Source: Bacteroidales bacterium (GTDB taxonomy: Bacteria > Bacteroidota > Bacteroidia > Bacteroidales > F082). From it: a stretch of 46,844 nt of DNA. Under the pieces are notes generated by a model, which had not been told where the DNA came from, ran no database searches, and saw only the letters and a program-made list of their open reading frames with translations. The DNA is taken from contig JAQVLA010000022.1 of the NCBI GenBank assembly GCA_028704385.1, forward strand, positions 1 to 46,844. The letters are read 5' to 3'. Of the stretch, positions 34,291 through 41,885 are shown piece by piece (position 1 is the stretch's first letter; each line of letters starts with the position of its first letter). Both the position numbers and the translations under genes were made by a program.

Positions 34291-35373
34291 ATGAAGTATA
34301 TTGACGAATACAGGAATAAAGAGCTTGTTCAACATCTTGTTGGACAAATCAGGGAAGCCTCTAAGCATAAGATGCGCATCATGGAAGTTTGTGGCGGGCA
34401 CACTATGGCCATTCAGCGTTTTGGGATTCCCGACCTTCTGCCTCCCACAATTGAACTGATCAGTGGCCCGGGTTGTCCGGTTTGCGTGACAAGCAGAGCC
34501 TATATTGATCATGCCATTGCTTTGGCACGTTTGCCTGAAGTGATTGTAACTACTTATGGTGATTTGATCAGGGTGCCGGGTTCCAGCTCCAGTTTGGATC
34601 AGGAAAAGGCAACCGGACGAGATATCAGAATTGTTTATTCAGTGTTGGATGCCCTTGAAATTGCCAAACATAACCGAAGAAAGAAAATTGTTTTTCTGGG
34701 AATTGGTTTCGAGACCACCTCCCCTGCCACTGCTGCCGGAGTATTAAAGGCAGAAATGGCAGGGCTTTTCAATTTTTCGGTTTTGAGTGCCCATAAGATC
34801 ATGCCACCACCCATGGCTGCTTTGATTGATACCGGTGTTGAAATTCATGGTTATCTTGGCCCAGGACATGTGAGCACTATAACGGGCTCAAAGATGTATG
34901 ACTTTATTGCTGAAAATTATGGCTTAGGAGTTGTAATAAGTGGTTTTGAGCCAACTGATATTTTGCAATCTGTTTTAATGCTGGTTAAGCAATTCGAATC
35001 CCGACATCCAAAAGTTGAAATCCAATATAGCCGTGTCGTGAAACCTGAAGGTAATACAAAAGCACTGGCGATGCTCGAAGAGGTTTTTGAATTGCGGGAT
35101 GATTGGTGGCGCGGACTTGGCATATTACCTCAAAGTGGCATGAAAATCAAAGAGAAATATGCTGCTTTTGATGCGGAAAAGCTATTTGAAGTAACACTTG
35201 AACCAACCCGCAGTGATAAAGGATGTATTTGCGGCAGCATCCTTAAAGGATTAGCAAAACCTCCGGATTGTAAACTTTTCAAAAAAGTCTGTACGCCTGC
35301 CGATCCTGTAGGTCCCTGCATGGTGAGCAACGAAGGTGCATGTGCTGCCTGGTTCAGGTATTCAGGTAGCTAA
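34291..35373 (+). CDS. hypD: Hydrogenase maturation protein HypD
   Basis: With HypC it forms the scaffold on which the iron-cyanide-CO group of [NiFe]-hydrogenase is built. The 360-residue protein keeps the expected cysteines: C34 in CGGHT, and C62 and C65 in GPGCPVC. The 4Fe-4S ligand block KGCICGSILKG...PDCKLF...VCTPADPVGPC lies at the C-terminus. Length is normal (350-380). All motifs are intact, so there is no sign of decay. Its downstream neighbour, 4 bp away, is an unrelated ATPase gene on the opposite strand, so hypE is missing from its usual place. Confidence 0.97.
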   Translation: MKYIDEYRNKELVQHLVGQIREASKHKMRIMEVCGGHTMAIQRFGIPDLLPPTIELISGPGCPVCVTSRAYIDHAIALARLPEVIVTTYGDLIRVPGSSSSLDQEKATGRDIRIVYSVLDALEIAKHNRRKKIVFLGIGFETTSPATAAGVLKAEMAGLFNFSVLSAHKIMPPPMAALIDTGVEIHGYLGPGHVSTITGSKMYDFIAENYGLGVVISGFEPTDILQSVLMLVKQFESRHPKVEIQYSRVVKPEGNTKALAMLEEVFELRDDWWRGLGILPQSGMKIKEKYAAFDAEKLFEVTLEPTRSDKGCICGSILKGLAKPPDCKLFKKVCTPADPVGPCMVSNEGACAAWFRYSGS

Positions 35374-35377
35374 GATT

Positions 35378-36526
35378 TTAAACGTTACTTTCAGGATCTA
35401 TAAGCCAGGGAATAAAATTTTCTTTGTTGATGATTTCAAATGATGCTTCAGGATAGGCGTTTAGCCAATGTTTTTGAGTTTTTGATGATTTGGCACTCCA
35501 TTTCAATTCGTAACCATACAAGTTTCCATTCCGTTCCTCAACCAAATCCACTTCTTTTTGATCGTAAGTACGCCAGAAATAATTATTGCTGAAAACCTTT
35601 TGGTAATGAAGTGATTTTATGCGTTCCATGAACATAAGATTTTCCCAAAGCATACCGATATCATTTCGGCTTGTTAGCAAGTTAAAGTTATTGATTACTG
35701 CATTTCGAATTCCGTTATCGTAAAAATAGTAACGATTCGATTTGATCACCTCTTTCCTCAAATTCTTCGAAAACCCTCCAAGTTTCTTAATGATAAAAGC
35801 TTTTTCCAGCAAGTCTAGATATCTGCTTACAGTCTGTTTGGCAATTCCAAGGGCATTTGATAATTCATTTAAAGAAACTTCGTTACCGATCTGAAAACTT
35901 AATAAGCGCAGCAGGTCGAGTAATTTGTCAGAATTTCGGAGGTTGTCAAGTTCAAGAATGTCTTTAAACAGGTAGGCACTTTTCAATTCTTGCAAATAAG
36001 AGGTTTTATCCTGGTGATTTGGCAGCTGGAGGGTTTCAGGATACAGTCCAAACAACAGAAACTCTTCGATCTGTTGATATACATCCATTCTTCCCCATTG
36101 TTCAGCGAGTTCAATAAGTGAAATAGGGTATAATAAATTTGTAGCTGATCTGCCAGTCAAGGGTTCACTAACTTCAGAAGACAAACGAAAACTGGACGAG
36201 CCAGTCGCAATGATAATAGTTTCAGGGAGGTTATCAACAAGAATTTTTAAACCCCAGCCAACATCCGGAATTCGCTGTGCCTCATCGATGAAGATGACTT
36301 CATAATCTGTTAATAGGCCTAAAATCATTGCTTTATTCTGAGATCCAAATACTTCGCGTAAGCTTGAATCATCGCCAGTCCCTGAAAAGACTTTTGATTT
36401 ATAATTTTCAAGCATTTTCAGAATTAATGCTGTCTTCCCAGCTCTTCTGGGGCCGTATAGCAGATTAACTTTCCCTTTTTGTAGAAAATGTTTTTCCTTT
36501 TCATAAAATCGGTCAAACCATTTCAT
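35378..36526 (-). CDS. AAA_14/DUF4143 ATPase
   Basis: The 382-residue protein has a P-loop ATPase front half: Walker A GPRRAGKT near 25-32, Walker B VIFIDEAQRIPD near 74-85, and a sensor IIATGSSSF. A winged-helix segment (QIGNEVSLNELSNALGIAKQ) and the C-terminal DUF4143 domain follow, with WENLMFMERI, then FWRTYDQKEVDLVEE and GYELKWS. That last block is PD-(D/E)XK-like (D...E-x-K), as in other members of the family. Functions are unproven; roles in defence or horizontal gene maintenance have been suggested. Its own promoter carries a 14-bp direct repeat that may bind the protein. It is convergent with hypD. Confidence 0.88.
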   Translation of the reverse strand: MKWFDRFYEKEKHFLQKGKVNLLYGPRRAGKTALILKMLENYKSKVFSGTGDDSSLREVFGSQNKAMILGLLTDYEVIFIDEAQRIPDVGWGLKILVDNLPETIIIATGSSSFRLSSEVSEPLTGRSATNLLYPISLIELAEQWGRMDVYQQIEEFLLFGLYPETLQLPNHQDKTSYLQELKSAYLFKDILELDNLRNSDKLLDLLRLLSFQIGNEVSLNELSNALGIAKQTVSRYLDLLEKAFIIKKLGGFSKNLRKEVIKSNRYYFYDNGIRNAVINNFNLLTSRNDIGMLWENLMFMERIKSLHYQKVFSNNYFWRTYDQKEVDLVEERNGNLYGYELKWSAKSSKTQKHWLNAYPEASFEIINKENFIPWLIDPESNV

Positions 36527-36542
36527 CTTTATGAATTTTGAG

Positions 36543-36608
36543 CAAAATTAACAAATTTGAATAAATTTGGCAAGTTAACTTTACAAATTCATTGAAATTT
36601 GGCAAGTT
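36543..36608 (-). promoter_or_regulatory. Promoter with paired 14-bp repeats upstream of the DUF4143 gene
   Basis: On the minus strand, TTG (36571-36573), 20 bases and TAATTTTG (36543-36550) form a full Bacteroidota -33/-7 promoter. AACTTGCCAAATTT occurs at 36563-36576 and again 32 bp upstream at 36595-36608, identical in all 14 bases. The near copy contains the -33 TTG, so a bound protein would block transcription; the spacing is about three helical turns. Confidence 0.6.
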
Positions 36609-36642
36609 TAGTGTCAAAATTCAGAATTGTACAGGAATACCG

Positions 36643-37419
36643 CTAGCCGAACAGCCCACGTACCAAACCGCCGTCGTGACTAAAACTTTGCCCGGTTACG
36701 AAACCTGATAAGGGAGATAGCAGCCAACAAGCCAAGACAGCCAATTCTTCAGCTTTTCCCATTCTCTTGACCGGAATACTCTTTTCAAATAGTTGTCTTG
36801 CGCTATTTTCAGTGATTCCTTCAAGAGCCGCCTTCTTCGCGAAAAGGCGTTGCATGGCAGCGGTGTTGTGATATCCGGGAGATAAAATATTAAATGTAAG
36901 ACCTTCGGCAGCCATTTCCTGCGAAAGGGTTTTTACGAAACCGGTTACTGCAGCACGAAGTGAATTGCTCAACACAAGATTTTCAACCGGTTGTTTCACC
37001 GAGACGCTTTCAATGAAAACCATTTTGCCATAACACTGTTTTTGAAAAACCGGCACAAGGTTTTGTGTAAAATCAACTTTCCAGCGCACCAGGCTTCGAT
37101 AGGCTGCGTCCCAATCGCTAAGCGAAGTTTCCATCACTTTTTTAGCAGGTGGGCCTCCGGCATTTATCACAGCACCATCAATAAAGCGATTTTTACAAAA
37201 TTCCATTATTTGTTGTGGGGCATCCTCCTCATAAACATCAAGTGCTAAGGTACTTAGCATTTCACCTTGTTGTAATCTAAACTCATCCAGCACAGCATTG
37301 CTTCTGGCAATAGCCAACACATTGGCACCTTCGGCAAGAAGTTGTGTTGCGATGGCCCTTCCAAATCCGCTTCCGGCTCCGGTTACAATGAAAAAACGAT
37401 CTTTCAGTTGAAAATCCAT
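36643..37419 (-). CDS. Short-chain dehydrogenase/reductase fold protein lacking the YxxxK site
   Basis: The 258-residue protein has the Rossmann motif TGAGSGFGRAIA (cofactor loop) and NAGGPP at 90-95, so it binds NAD(P). In the catalytic region, S138 (IESVSV) is kept, but the expected Tyr and Lys 13 and 17 residues later are S151 and R155 (LSNSLRAA). This is the pattern of a known divergent SDR subgroup in which the usual Tyr/Lys are replaced, so classical oxidoreductase activity is uncertain. The C-terminus ends in FVTGQSFSHDGGLVRG, which is otherwise typical. It is divergent from the EamA transporter gene. Confidence 0.88.
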   Translation of the reverse strand: MDFQLKDRFFIVTGAGSGFGRAIATQLLAEGANVLAIARSNAVLDEFRLQQGEMLSTLALDVYEEDAPQQIMEFCKNRFIDGAVINAGGPPAKKVMETSLSDWDAAYRSLVRWKVDFTQNLVPVFQKQCYGKMVFIESVSVKQPVENLVLSNSLRAAVTGFVKTLSQEMAAEGLTFNILSPGYHNTAAMQRLFAKKAALEGITENSARQLFEKSIPVKRMGKAEELAVLACWLLSPLSGFVTGQSFSHDGGLVRGLFG

Positions 37420-37494
37420 AACGTAATTTTAGCGGCTAAAGTACAAATCTGATTCAATATTGAAATGATTTTTCGCAGCAGCAGTGTAAATCCG

Positions 37495-37502
37495 TATTTT
37501 TG
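37495..37502 (+). promoter_or_regulatory. -7 element TATTTTTG of the EamA transporter gene
   Basis: An exact TAnnTTTG lies 18 bases before the ATG at 37521. It covers the alternative TTG start at 37500, which rules that start out. Confidence 0.6.
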
Positions 37503-37520
37503 CGCCTTAATAGAAAGTCT

Positions 37521-38444
37521 ATGGCAAATTCTGAACGCTCTGTTATTCTCAAAGGATCGATAGCCATTGCAATATCCGCGGTGCTTTGGGGCATTGATGG
37601 AGTTGTTTTAACCCCTCGCCTTTTCAATCTGGAAGTAGGTTATGTAGTTTTCATTTTGCACGCCTTTCCTTTTTTATTGATGAACCTTTTTTTATTCAGG
37701 CATTACCGTTATTTACCTAAAATGCCCATCTCGGATATCTTTCTTTTCTTCTTAATAAGTTTACTTGGAGGTGCCATCGGTACTTTAGCCATCGTGAAAG
37801 CATTGTTTTTACTCAATTTTAATCATTTGTCAGTTGTGGTACTCCTGCAAAAACTGCAACCTGTTTTTGCAATTTTTCTGGCACGAACAATTTTAGGTGA
37901 GAAGTTGAAACAACGTTTTTTACTTTGGGCATCACTCGCCATTGTGGCAGGCTATTTTCTCACCTTTGGCTGGGGATTACCCGACACAAACACGGATCTA
38001 AATACAATCTATGCTGCACTGCTGGCTCTTCTTGCTGCATTTTCCTTCGGAAGTTCTACGGTTTTATCCAAAAAGATACTGGGTAATTACAGCTTTGTAA
38101 CCTCCACTTTTTACCGTTATGGTTTCACTTCAATCATTATGTTGGCTTTTATGATAATCTGGGGCGACTTTGCACAATTTGGCGTTACAACTACCGAAAA
38201 CTGGTTTTTTATTATCCTCATCGGACTTACCACAGGATCGGGTGCTATCTTCCTGTATTATTATGGTTTAAGAAAAGTAAAAGCGATACTGGCAACTATC
38301 AGCGAATTGATGTTTCCCTTATCAGCAGTGATTTTTGATTACTTCATCAACGACAGTTTATTAACGCCTGTTCAATGGTTGGCTGCCATTGCGATGCTAC
38401 TTGCGATATTCAGGTTAAATTCAGAGCCTGAAAAGATTGTTTAA
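37521..38444 (+). CDS. EamA-family (DMT superfamily) transporter
   Basis: This inner-membrane carrier has 307 residues and about ten predicted helices in two EamA repeats. The repeats start near GSIAIAISAVLWGIDGVVL and again at YAALLALLAAFSFGSSTVLS. The conserved block ends the first repeat with LQKLQPVFAIFLARTILGEK and the second with ATISELMFPLSAVIFDYF; these match the EamA pattern of Pro plus acidic/glycine turns. Members export amino acids, nucleosides or drugs; the substrate here is unknown. The ATG at 37521 is chosen because the earlier start falls inside the promoter. Confidence 0.9.
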   Translation: MANSERSVILKGSIAIAISAVLWGIDGVVLTPRLFNLEVGYVVFILHAFPFLLMNLFLFRHYRYLPKMPISDIFLFFLISLLGGAIGTLAIVKALFLLNFNHLSVVVLLQKLQPVFAIFLARTILGEKLKQRFLLWASLAIVAGYFLTFGWGLPDTNTDLNTIYAALLALLAAFSFGSSTVLSKKILGNYSFVTSTFYRYGFTSIIMLAFMIIWGDFAQFGVTTTENWFFIILIGLTTGSGAIFLYYYGLRKVKAILATISELMFPLSAVIFDYFINDSLLTPVQWLAAIAMLLAIFRLNSEPEKIV

Positions 38445-38502
38445 TAAATTCATGGATTGGATTTCAGCCGGAATTTTTCGTATCTTAGCCTTTAGCATTA
38501 AC

Positions 38503-38510
38503 AAAGGAGG
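38503..38510 (+). promoter_or_regulatory. Strong Shine-Dalgarno AAAGGAGG
   Basis: AAAGGAGG ends 5 bases before the ATG at 38516. Shine-Dalgarno sequences this complete are rare in Bacteroidota, and no other gene start in this window has one. A -7-like TATCTTAG (one mismatch) precedes it at 38480-38487. Confidence 0.85.
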
Positions 38511-38515
38511 ACACC

Positions 38516-38746
38516 ATGTCAGAAGATTTGAAATTAGTCTATACCGGCTCAATAATTGAAGCGGGTTATCTGGCTGAGTTATTGGAAGAGAATAACTTAA
38601 CCAGCATCCTAAGGGATTCTTTAAGTGAAAGCGTTATAGCCGGCTGGGTTTCAGGTTCGCCCGAAGATTCTGCACGCCTTTATGTGGAAACGGCCCATGC
38701 AGAACGAGCAAAGAAAATTATCGACGATTATCTTGAATCCCGTTGA
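38516..38746 (+). CDS. DUF2007 (putative signal-transducing) family small protein
   Basis: The 76-residue single-domain protein begins with LKLVYTGSIIEAGYLAELLEE, the ferredoxin-like beta-alpha start of the DUF2007 family, and ends in AHAERAKKIIDDYLE. Such proteins are annotated as putative signal transducers, but no biochemical role is established. It has no catalytic motif or metal-ligand set. A class IV aminotransferase starts 12 bp later, so the two are probably co-transcribed. Its start has an unusually strong Shine-Dalgarno. Confidence 0.85.
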   Translation: MSEDLKLVYTGSIIEAGYLAELLEENNLTSILRDSLSESVIAGWVSGSPEDSARLYVETAHAERAKKIIDDYLESR

Positions 38747-38758
38747 GGTTGTTTTGCA

Positions 38759-39586
38759 ATGGACATTTGCTTGCATAACTATTTTGTGTTCAACGAAGAA
38801 TTGCGCAGCACTTGTGATTTCAATGGTGAAAGCGCAAACCAATCGGGTTTTGTGTATGAAGTTGTACGCGTTGTAGAAGGTATTCCATTATTTCTGGAAG
38901 ATCATATCCAACGGCTGAAAAATTCCGCTGAGGCTGCTACCATTACTTTGCCAGTCAGCGAAAAATTTATGAAGCAGAGTTTCAAGGCATTGATTGTTAA
39001 TAATAAAGTCACAGAAGGTAATATCAAGTGTGTTGCTGGAAACCGAACAACCAACAAATTGTTTTACGCAGCCTGGTTTCAACCACATTTTTATCCTGCA
39101 GTTGAACTTTATAAACAAGGTGTTGTAGTCGGTATGTTAAACGAGGAACGTAAAAATCCGAATGCAAAAGTTTGGCGTGCTGATTTTCAGCAACGAATTC
39201 AGCAACAAAAGCTTGAACAACAAGTTTTTGAACTGCTTTTAATATCAAATGGCAGGTTAACAGAGGGTACGAAATCAAATGTTTTCCTGATCAAAAAGGC
39301 CGGAATATATACTGCTCCTTCCGATCAGGTATTGGGAGGAATAACGCGATCAAAGGTGCTTGAAATGGCTGAAAGTATTGGCATGGAAATCTTTGAACAG
39401 AATCTTGCAGTTGCAGATTTAATGGAAGCAGAAGCCGTTTTTTTGACCGGAACTTCTCCAAAAATTTTACCCGTAGCGGCAATAGCCGGATTTTCTAAAA
39501 ATTTTATAATTGATCACCCGGTTTTGCAACAACTTATTGCTATGTATGACTCCTTAATCGAAGCTTATATCAAAGCGCATCAATAA
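38759..39586 (+). CDS. Class IV PLP-dependent aminotransferase (PabC/IlvE/DAAT-like)
   Basis: The fold-type IV PLP enzyme is 275 residues. The likely PLP-binding Lys is in PNAKVWRADFQ near residue 138. The C-terminal signature LTEGTKSNVFLIK near 167-179 has the conserved E-G-x-x-S-N. GGITRSKVLEMAE and LTGTSPKILPV complete the family pattern. The group includes branched-chain aminotransferase, D-amino-acid transaminase and aminodeoxychorismate lyase (PabC); short length and context favour a PabC-like or small aminotransferase, but I cannot decide. There is no pabA/pabB gene nearby. Confidence 0.88.
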   Translation: MDICLHNYFVFNEELRSTCDFNGESANQSGFVYEVVRVVEGIPLFLEDHIQRLKNSAEAATITLPVSEKFMKQSFKALIVNNKVTEGNIKCVAGNRTTNKLFYAAWFQPHFYPAVELYKQGVVVGMLNEERKNPNAKVWRADFQQRIQQQKLEQQVFELLLISNGRLTEGTKSNVFLIKKAGIYTAPSDQVLGGITRSKVLEMAESIGMEIFEQNLAVADLMEAEAVFLTGTSPKILPVAAIAGFSKNFIIDHPVLQQLIAMYDSLIEAYIKAHQ

Positions 39587-39606
39587 ATTGTTTCAGCCAG
39601 ATTCAT

Positions 39607-39614
39607 TATCTTTG
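39607..39614 (+). promoter_or_regulatory. -7 element TATCTTTG of the CAP-SPOR gene
   Basis: An exact TAnnTTTG lies 17 bases before the ATG at 39632. A TTG at 39588-39590 is spaced 16 bases, shorter than usual. Confidence 0.5.
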
Positions 39615-39631
39615 ACACCTACATTCATGAT

Positions 39632-40468
39632 ATGAAGTCGATCCTGCTGATAATTCTGTTGTTTCTTTTTGCTCCGGGCTTGTTTGCTCAGGAATTCAGG
39701 GCAGATCAGGTATGTCTGAGTCAGGCCGAACTTAAACTTGCAGAACATATCAACGCTTTCAGAAAGGAAAACAGGAAGCCCGTACTTCCTTTATCCGCTG
39801 CATTGAGTTTTGTTGCGCAAACGCATGTAAAGGATTTGCAGGAAAATCATCCTGACACCAGCATTTGCCTTACAGCCAGTTGGTCGGACAAAGGAAACTG
39901 GACAGCCTGTTGTTATAACAAATATCTTGTAAATCAGGAATGTATGTGGGGCAAACCCAAAGAACTCACCTCCTATCCTTTCAGGGGCTATGAACTAAGT
40001 TATTTTCAGGAAGAGGTTATTTCGGTTGATAGTATATTTTCTTTATGGCTTAAAAATGAAGAAACCAGAGATATGTTACTCACAACAGGTTTACAGAGTA
40101 CCAAGCGATGGGAAACCATGGGAATAGGCATGAGCGACAACTATGTGAGTGTTTGGTTTGGGCAACGTGCAGATGCTGCCGGCAAACCAAAGAACTGTGA
40201 AGATATCAGGGAATCAAAAATCGCGCAGGGGAAACAAAAAAATGCTGCTGAACGCTATTACCTGATATATGGTAGTTTTTTGCAGGAAGCGGATGCTAAG
40301 GAAGCGATAAAAAGATATCAAAAAAATGGCTTCAAGAACGCCGTGATTCTCAGAACTGATCAACGTATTCGTATTGCATTGGATGTGTTTGATAATCTGA
40401 AGGAAGCTACTGAATCCAAAGAAAAGCTTGGCAGCACTTATAAGGATGCCTGGATATTAAAAGAGTGA
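39632..40468 (+). CDS. Exported CAP-domain protein with C-terminal SPOR domain
   Basis: The 278-residue protein has a signal peptide (MKSILLIILLFLFAPGLFAQ). A CAP/SCP-like domain follows, from LSQAELKLAEHINAFRKENR through a central THVKDLQENHP block and YVSVWFGQRADAAG. The last 70 residues, RYYLIYGSFLQEADAKEAIK to YKDAWILKE, form a SPOR-type domain, which in other proteins binds denuded peptidoglycan at division sites. The combination suggests an envelope protein targeted to the septum; the CAP partner is unknown. There are five Cys residues (GNWTACCYNK, LVNQECMWGK), some perhaps disulphide-bonded. Confidence 0.85.
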   Translation: MKSILLIILLFLFAPGLFAQEFRADQVCLSQAELKLAEHINAFRKENRKPVLPLSAALSFVAQTHVKDLQENHPDTSICLTASWSDKGNWTACCYNKYLVNQECMWGKPKELTSYPFRGYELSYFQEEVISVDSIFSLWLKNEETRDMLLTTGLQSTKRWETMGIGMSDNYVSVWFGQRADAAGKPKNCEDIRESKIAQGKQKNAAERYYLIYGSFLQEADAKEAIKRYQKNGFKNAVILRTDQRIRIALDVFDNLKEATESKEKLGSTYKDAWILKE

Positions 40469-40521
40469 TCAGCTTTTAACTTTCTGAATATCCTAATATT
40501 ACCGGTTTTATTTTATATTGT

Positions 40522-41823
40522 ATGCAAACAGAACAAGTAGTAGTTTTTTGGTTCCGGCGCGATCTTCGTCTGGACGATAATCATGCGCTTTTCGAGGCCT
40601 TGAACAGTGGATTTCCGGTTTTGCCACTGTTTATCTTCGACAGTGAGATTTTGGGCAAATTAAGATCGATAAAAGATGCCCGTCTTACTTTTATTCATCA
40701 GCAGCTTCAGCAGATAAATGAGGAATTAAAAAGTTCAAATTCCGGACTTTATATTACACATGGCAGACCTGTTGACATCTTTAAAGAAATCGTTGCAAAA
40801 CATGAAGTGAAGGCTGTGTATGTCAATAAAGATTATGAACCTTATGCTTTGCATAGGGATAGATCTGTTCGCGAATTATTAAACCAAAAACAGATTGATT
40901 TTAAGGCGTTTAAAGATCAGGTGATTTTTGAGGAAAATGAAGTGGTAAAAGATGACGGAAAACCCTATACCGTTTACACACCTTTTTCGCGCAAATGGAA
41001 AACCAGACTGCTTGAAAATCCATTAATTGCCTTTCCATCTGAAAAGTTGAAGGAAAACTTTTTGAAACAGCGTGGCAATTTGATTAGTCTACAACAACTT
41101 GGATTTGAGATATCTAATATACAACTACCTGAAGCATTACTTGAAGAAGAAAAAATTTTAAACTATAAAGAAACCCGCAACTTTCCAGCCATAAACGGAA
41201 CTACCAAAGCCGGTGTTCATCTCAGATTCGGAACTATCAGCATTCGAAAACTCGTACTGCTGGCTCATAGTATTAGTGAAACGTATCTGAATGAATTGAT
41301 TTGGCGCGAGTTTTTCATGCAGATTCTGTTTCATTTTCCGCATGTTGAAACGCAGAATTTTAATGCAAAATATGATCGGGTTCAGTGGCGTAATAATGAG
41401 CAAGACTTTAAAAATTGGTGCGAAGGAAAAACAGGATATCCTTTGGTAGATGCCGGTATGCGCGAGTTGAACACTACAGGTTTTATGCACAACAGGGTAC
41501 GGATGATCGTTGCTTCGTTTTTGACCAAACATTTGCTTATCGATTGGCGCTGGGGTGAGGCATATTTTGCCGAAAAATTACTCGATTACGAGCTTGCCTC
41601 CAACAATGGCAACTGGCAATGGGCAGCCGGCACCGGTTGCGATGCAGCTCCCTACTTCAGGGTATTTAATTCATACGAACAACAAAAGAAATTTGATCCT
41701 CAAAGTGAATACGTGAAAAAGTGGGTGCCGGAATGGCAGGGGCATAATTATATTCAACCAATTGTAAATCATGCATTTGCCCGCAACAGAGCTATAAAAA
41801 CTTACAAAGATGCGCTGAATTAA
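40522..41823 (+). CDS. phrB: Deoxyribodipyrimidine photolyase
   Basis: This FAD enzyme repairs cyclobutane pyrimidine dimers using blue light. The 433-residue protein begins VVFWFRRDLRLDDNHAL, the class I N-terminal antenna domain. The FAD-binding helical domain has WREFFMQI, TGYPLVDAGMRELNTTGFMHNR near 312-333, and the signature LASNNGNWQWAAGTG near 367-381, with the expected Trp residues and N for the FAD N5. The C-terminus, APYFRVFNSYEQQKKFDPQ, is complete. DASH-type cryptochromes are the main alternative, but the length favours CPD photolyase. Confidence 0.95.
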   Translation: MQTEQVVVFWFRRDLRLDDNHALFEALNSGFPVLPLFIFDSEILGKLRSIKDARLTFIHQQLQQINEELKSSNSGLYITHGRPVDIFKEIVAKHEVKAVYVNKDYEPYALHRDRSVRELLNQKQIDFKAFKDQVIFEENEVVKDDGKPYTVYTPFSRKWKTRLLENPLIAFPSEKLKENFLKQRGNLISLQQLGFEISNIQLPEALLEEEKILNYKETRNFPAINGTTKAGVHLRFGTISIRKLVLLAHSISETYLNELIWREFFMQILFHFPHVETQNFNAKYDRVQWRNNEQDFKNWCEGKTGYPLVDAGMRELNTTGFMHNRVRMIVASFLTKHLLIDWRWGEAYFAEKLLDYELASNNGNWQWAAGTGCDAAPYFRVFNSYEQQKKFDPQSEYVKKWVPEWQGHNYIQPIVNHAFARNRAIKTYKDALN

Positions 41824-41885
41824 ATTGCTGTGGGTGCCTGAAAATTTCGTTTTTTTGCGCTTCTGATCAATAATGCCTGTTTAAT

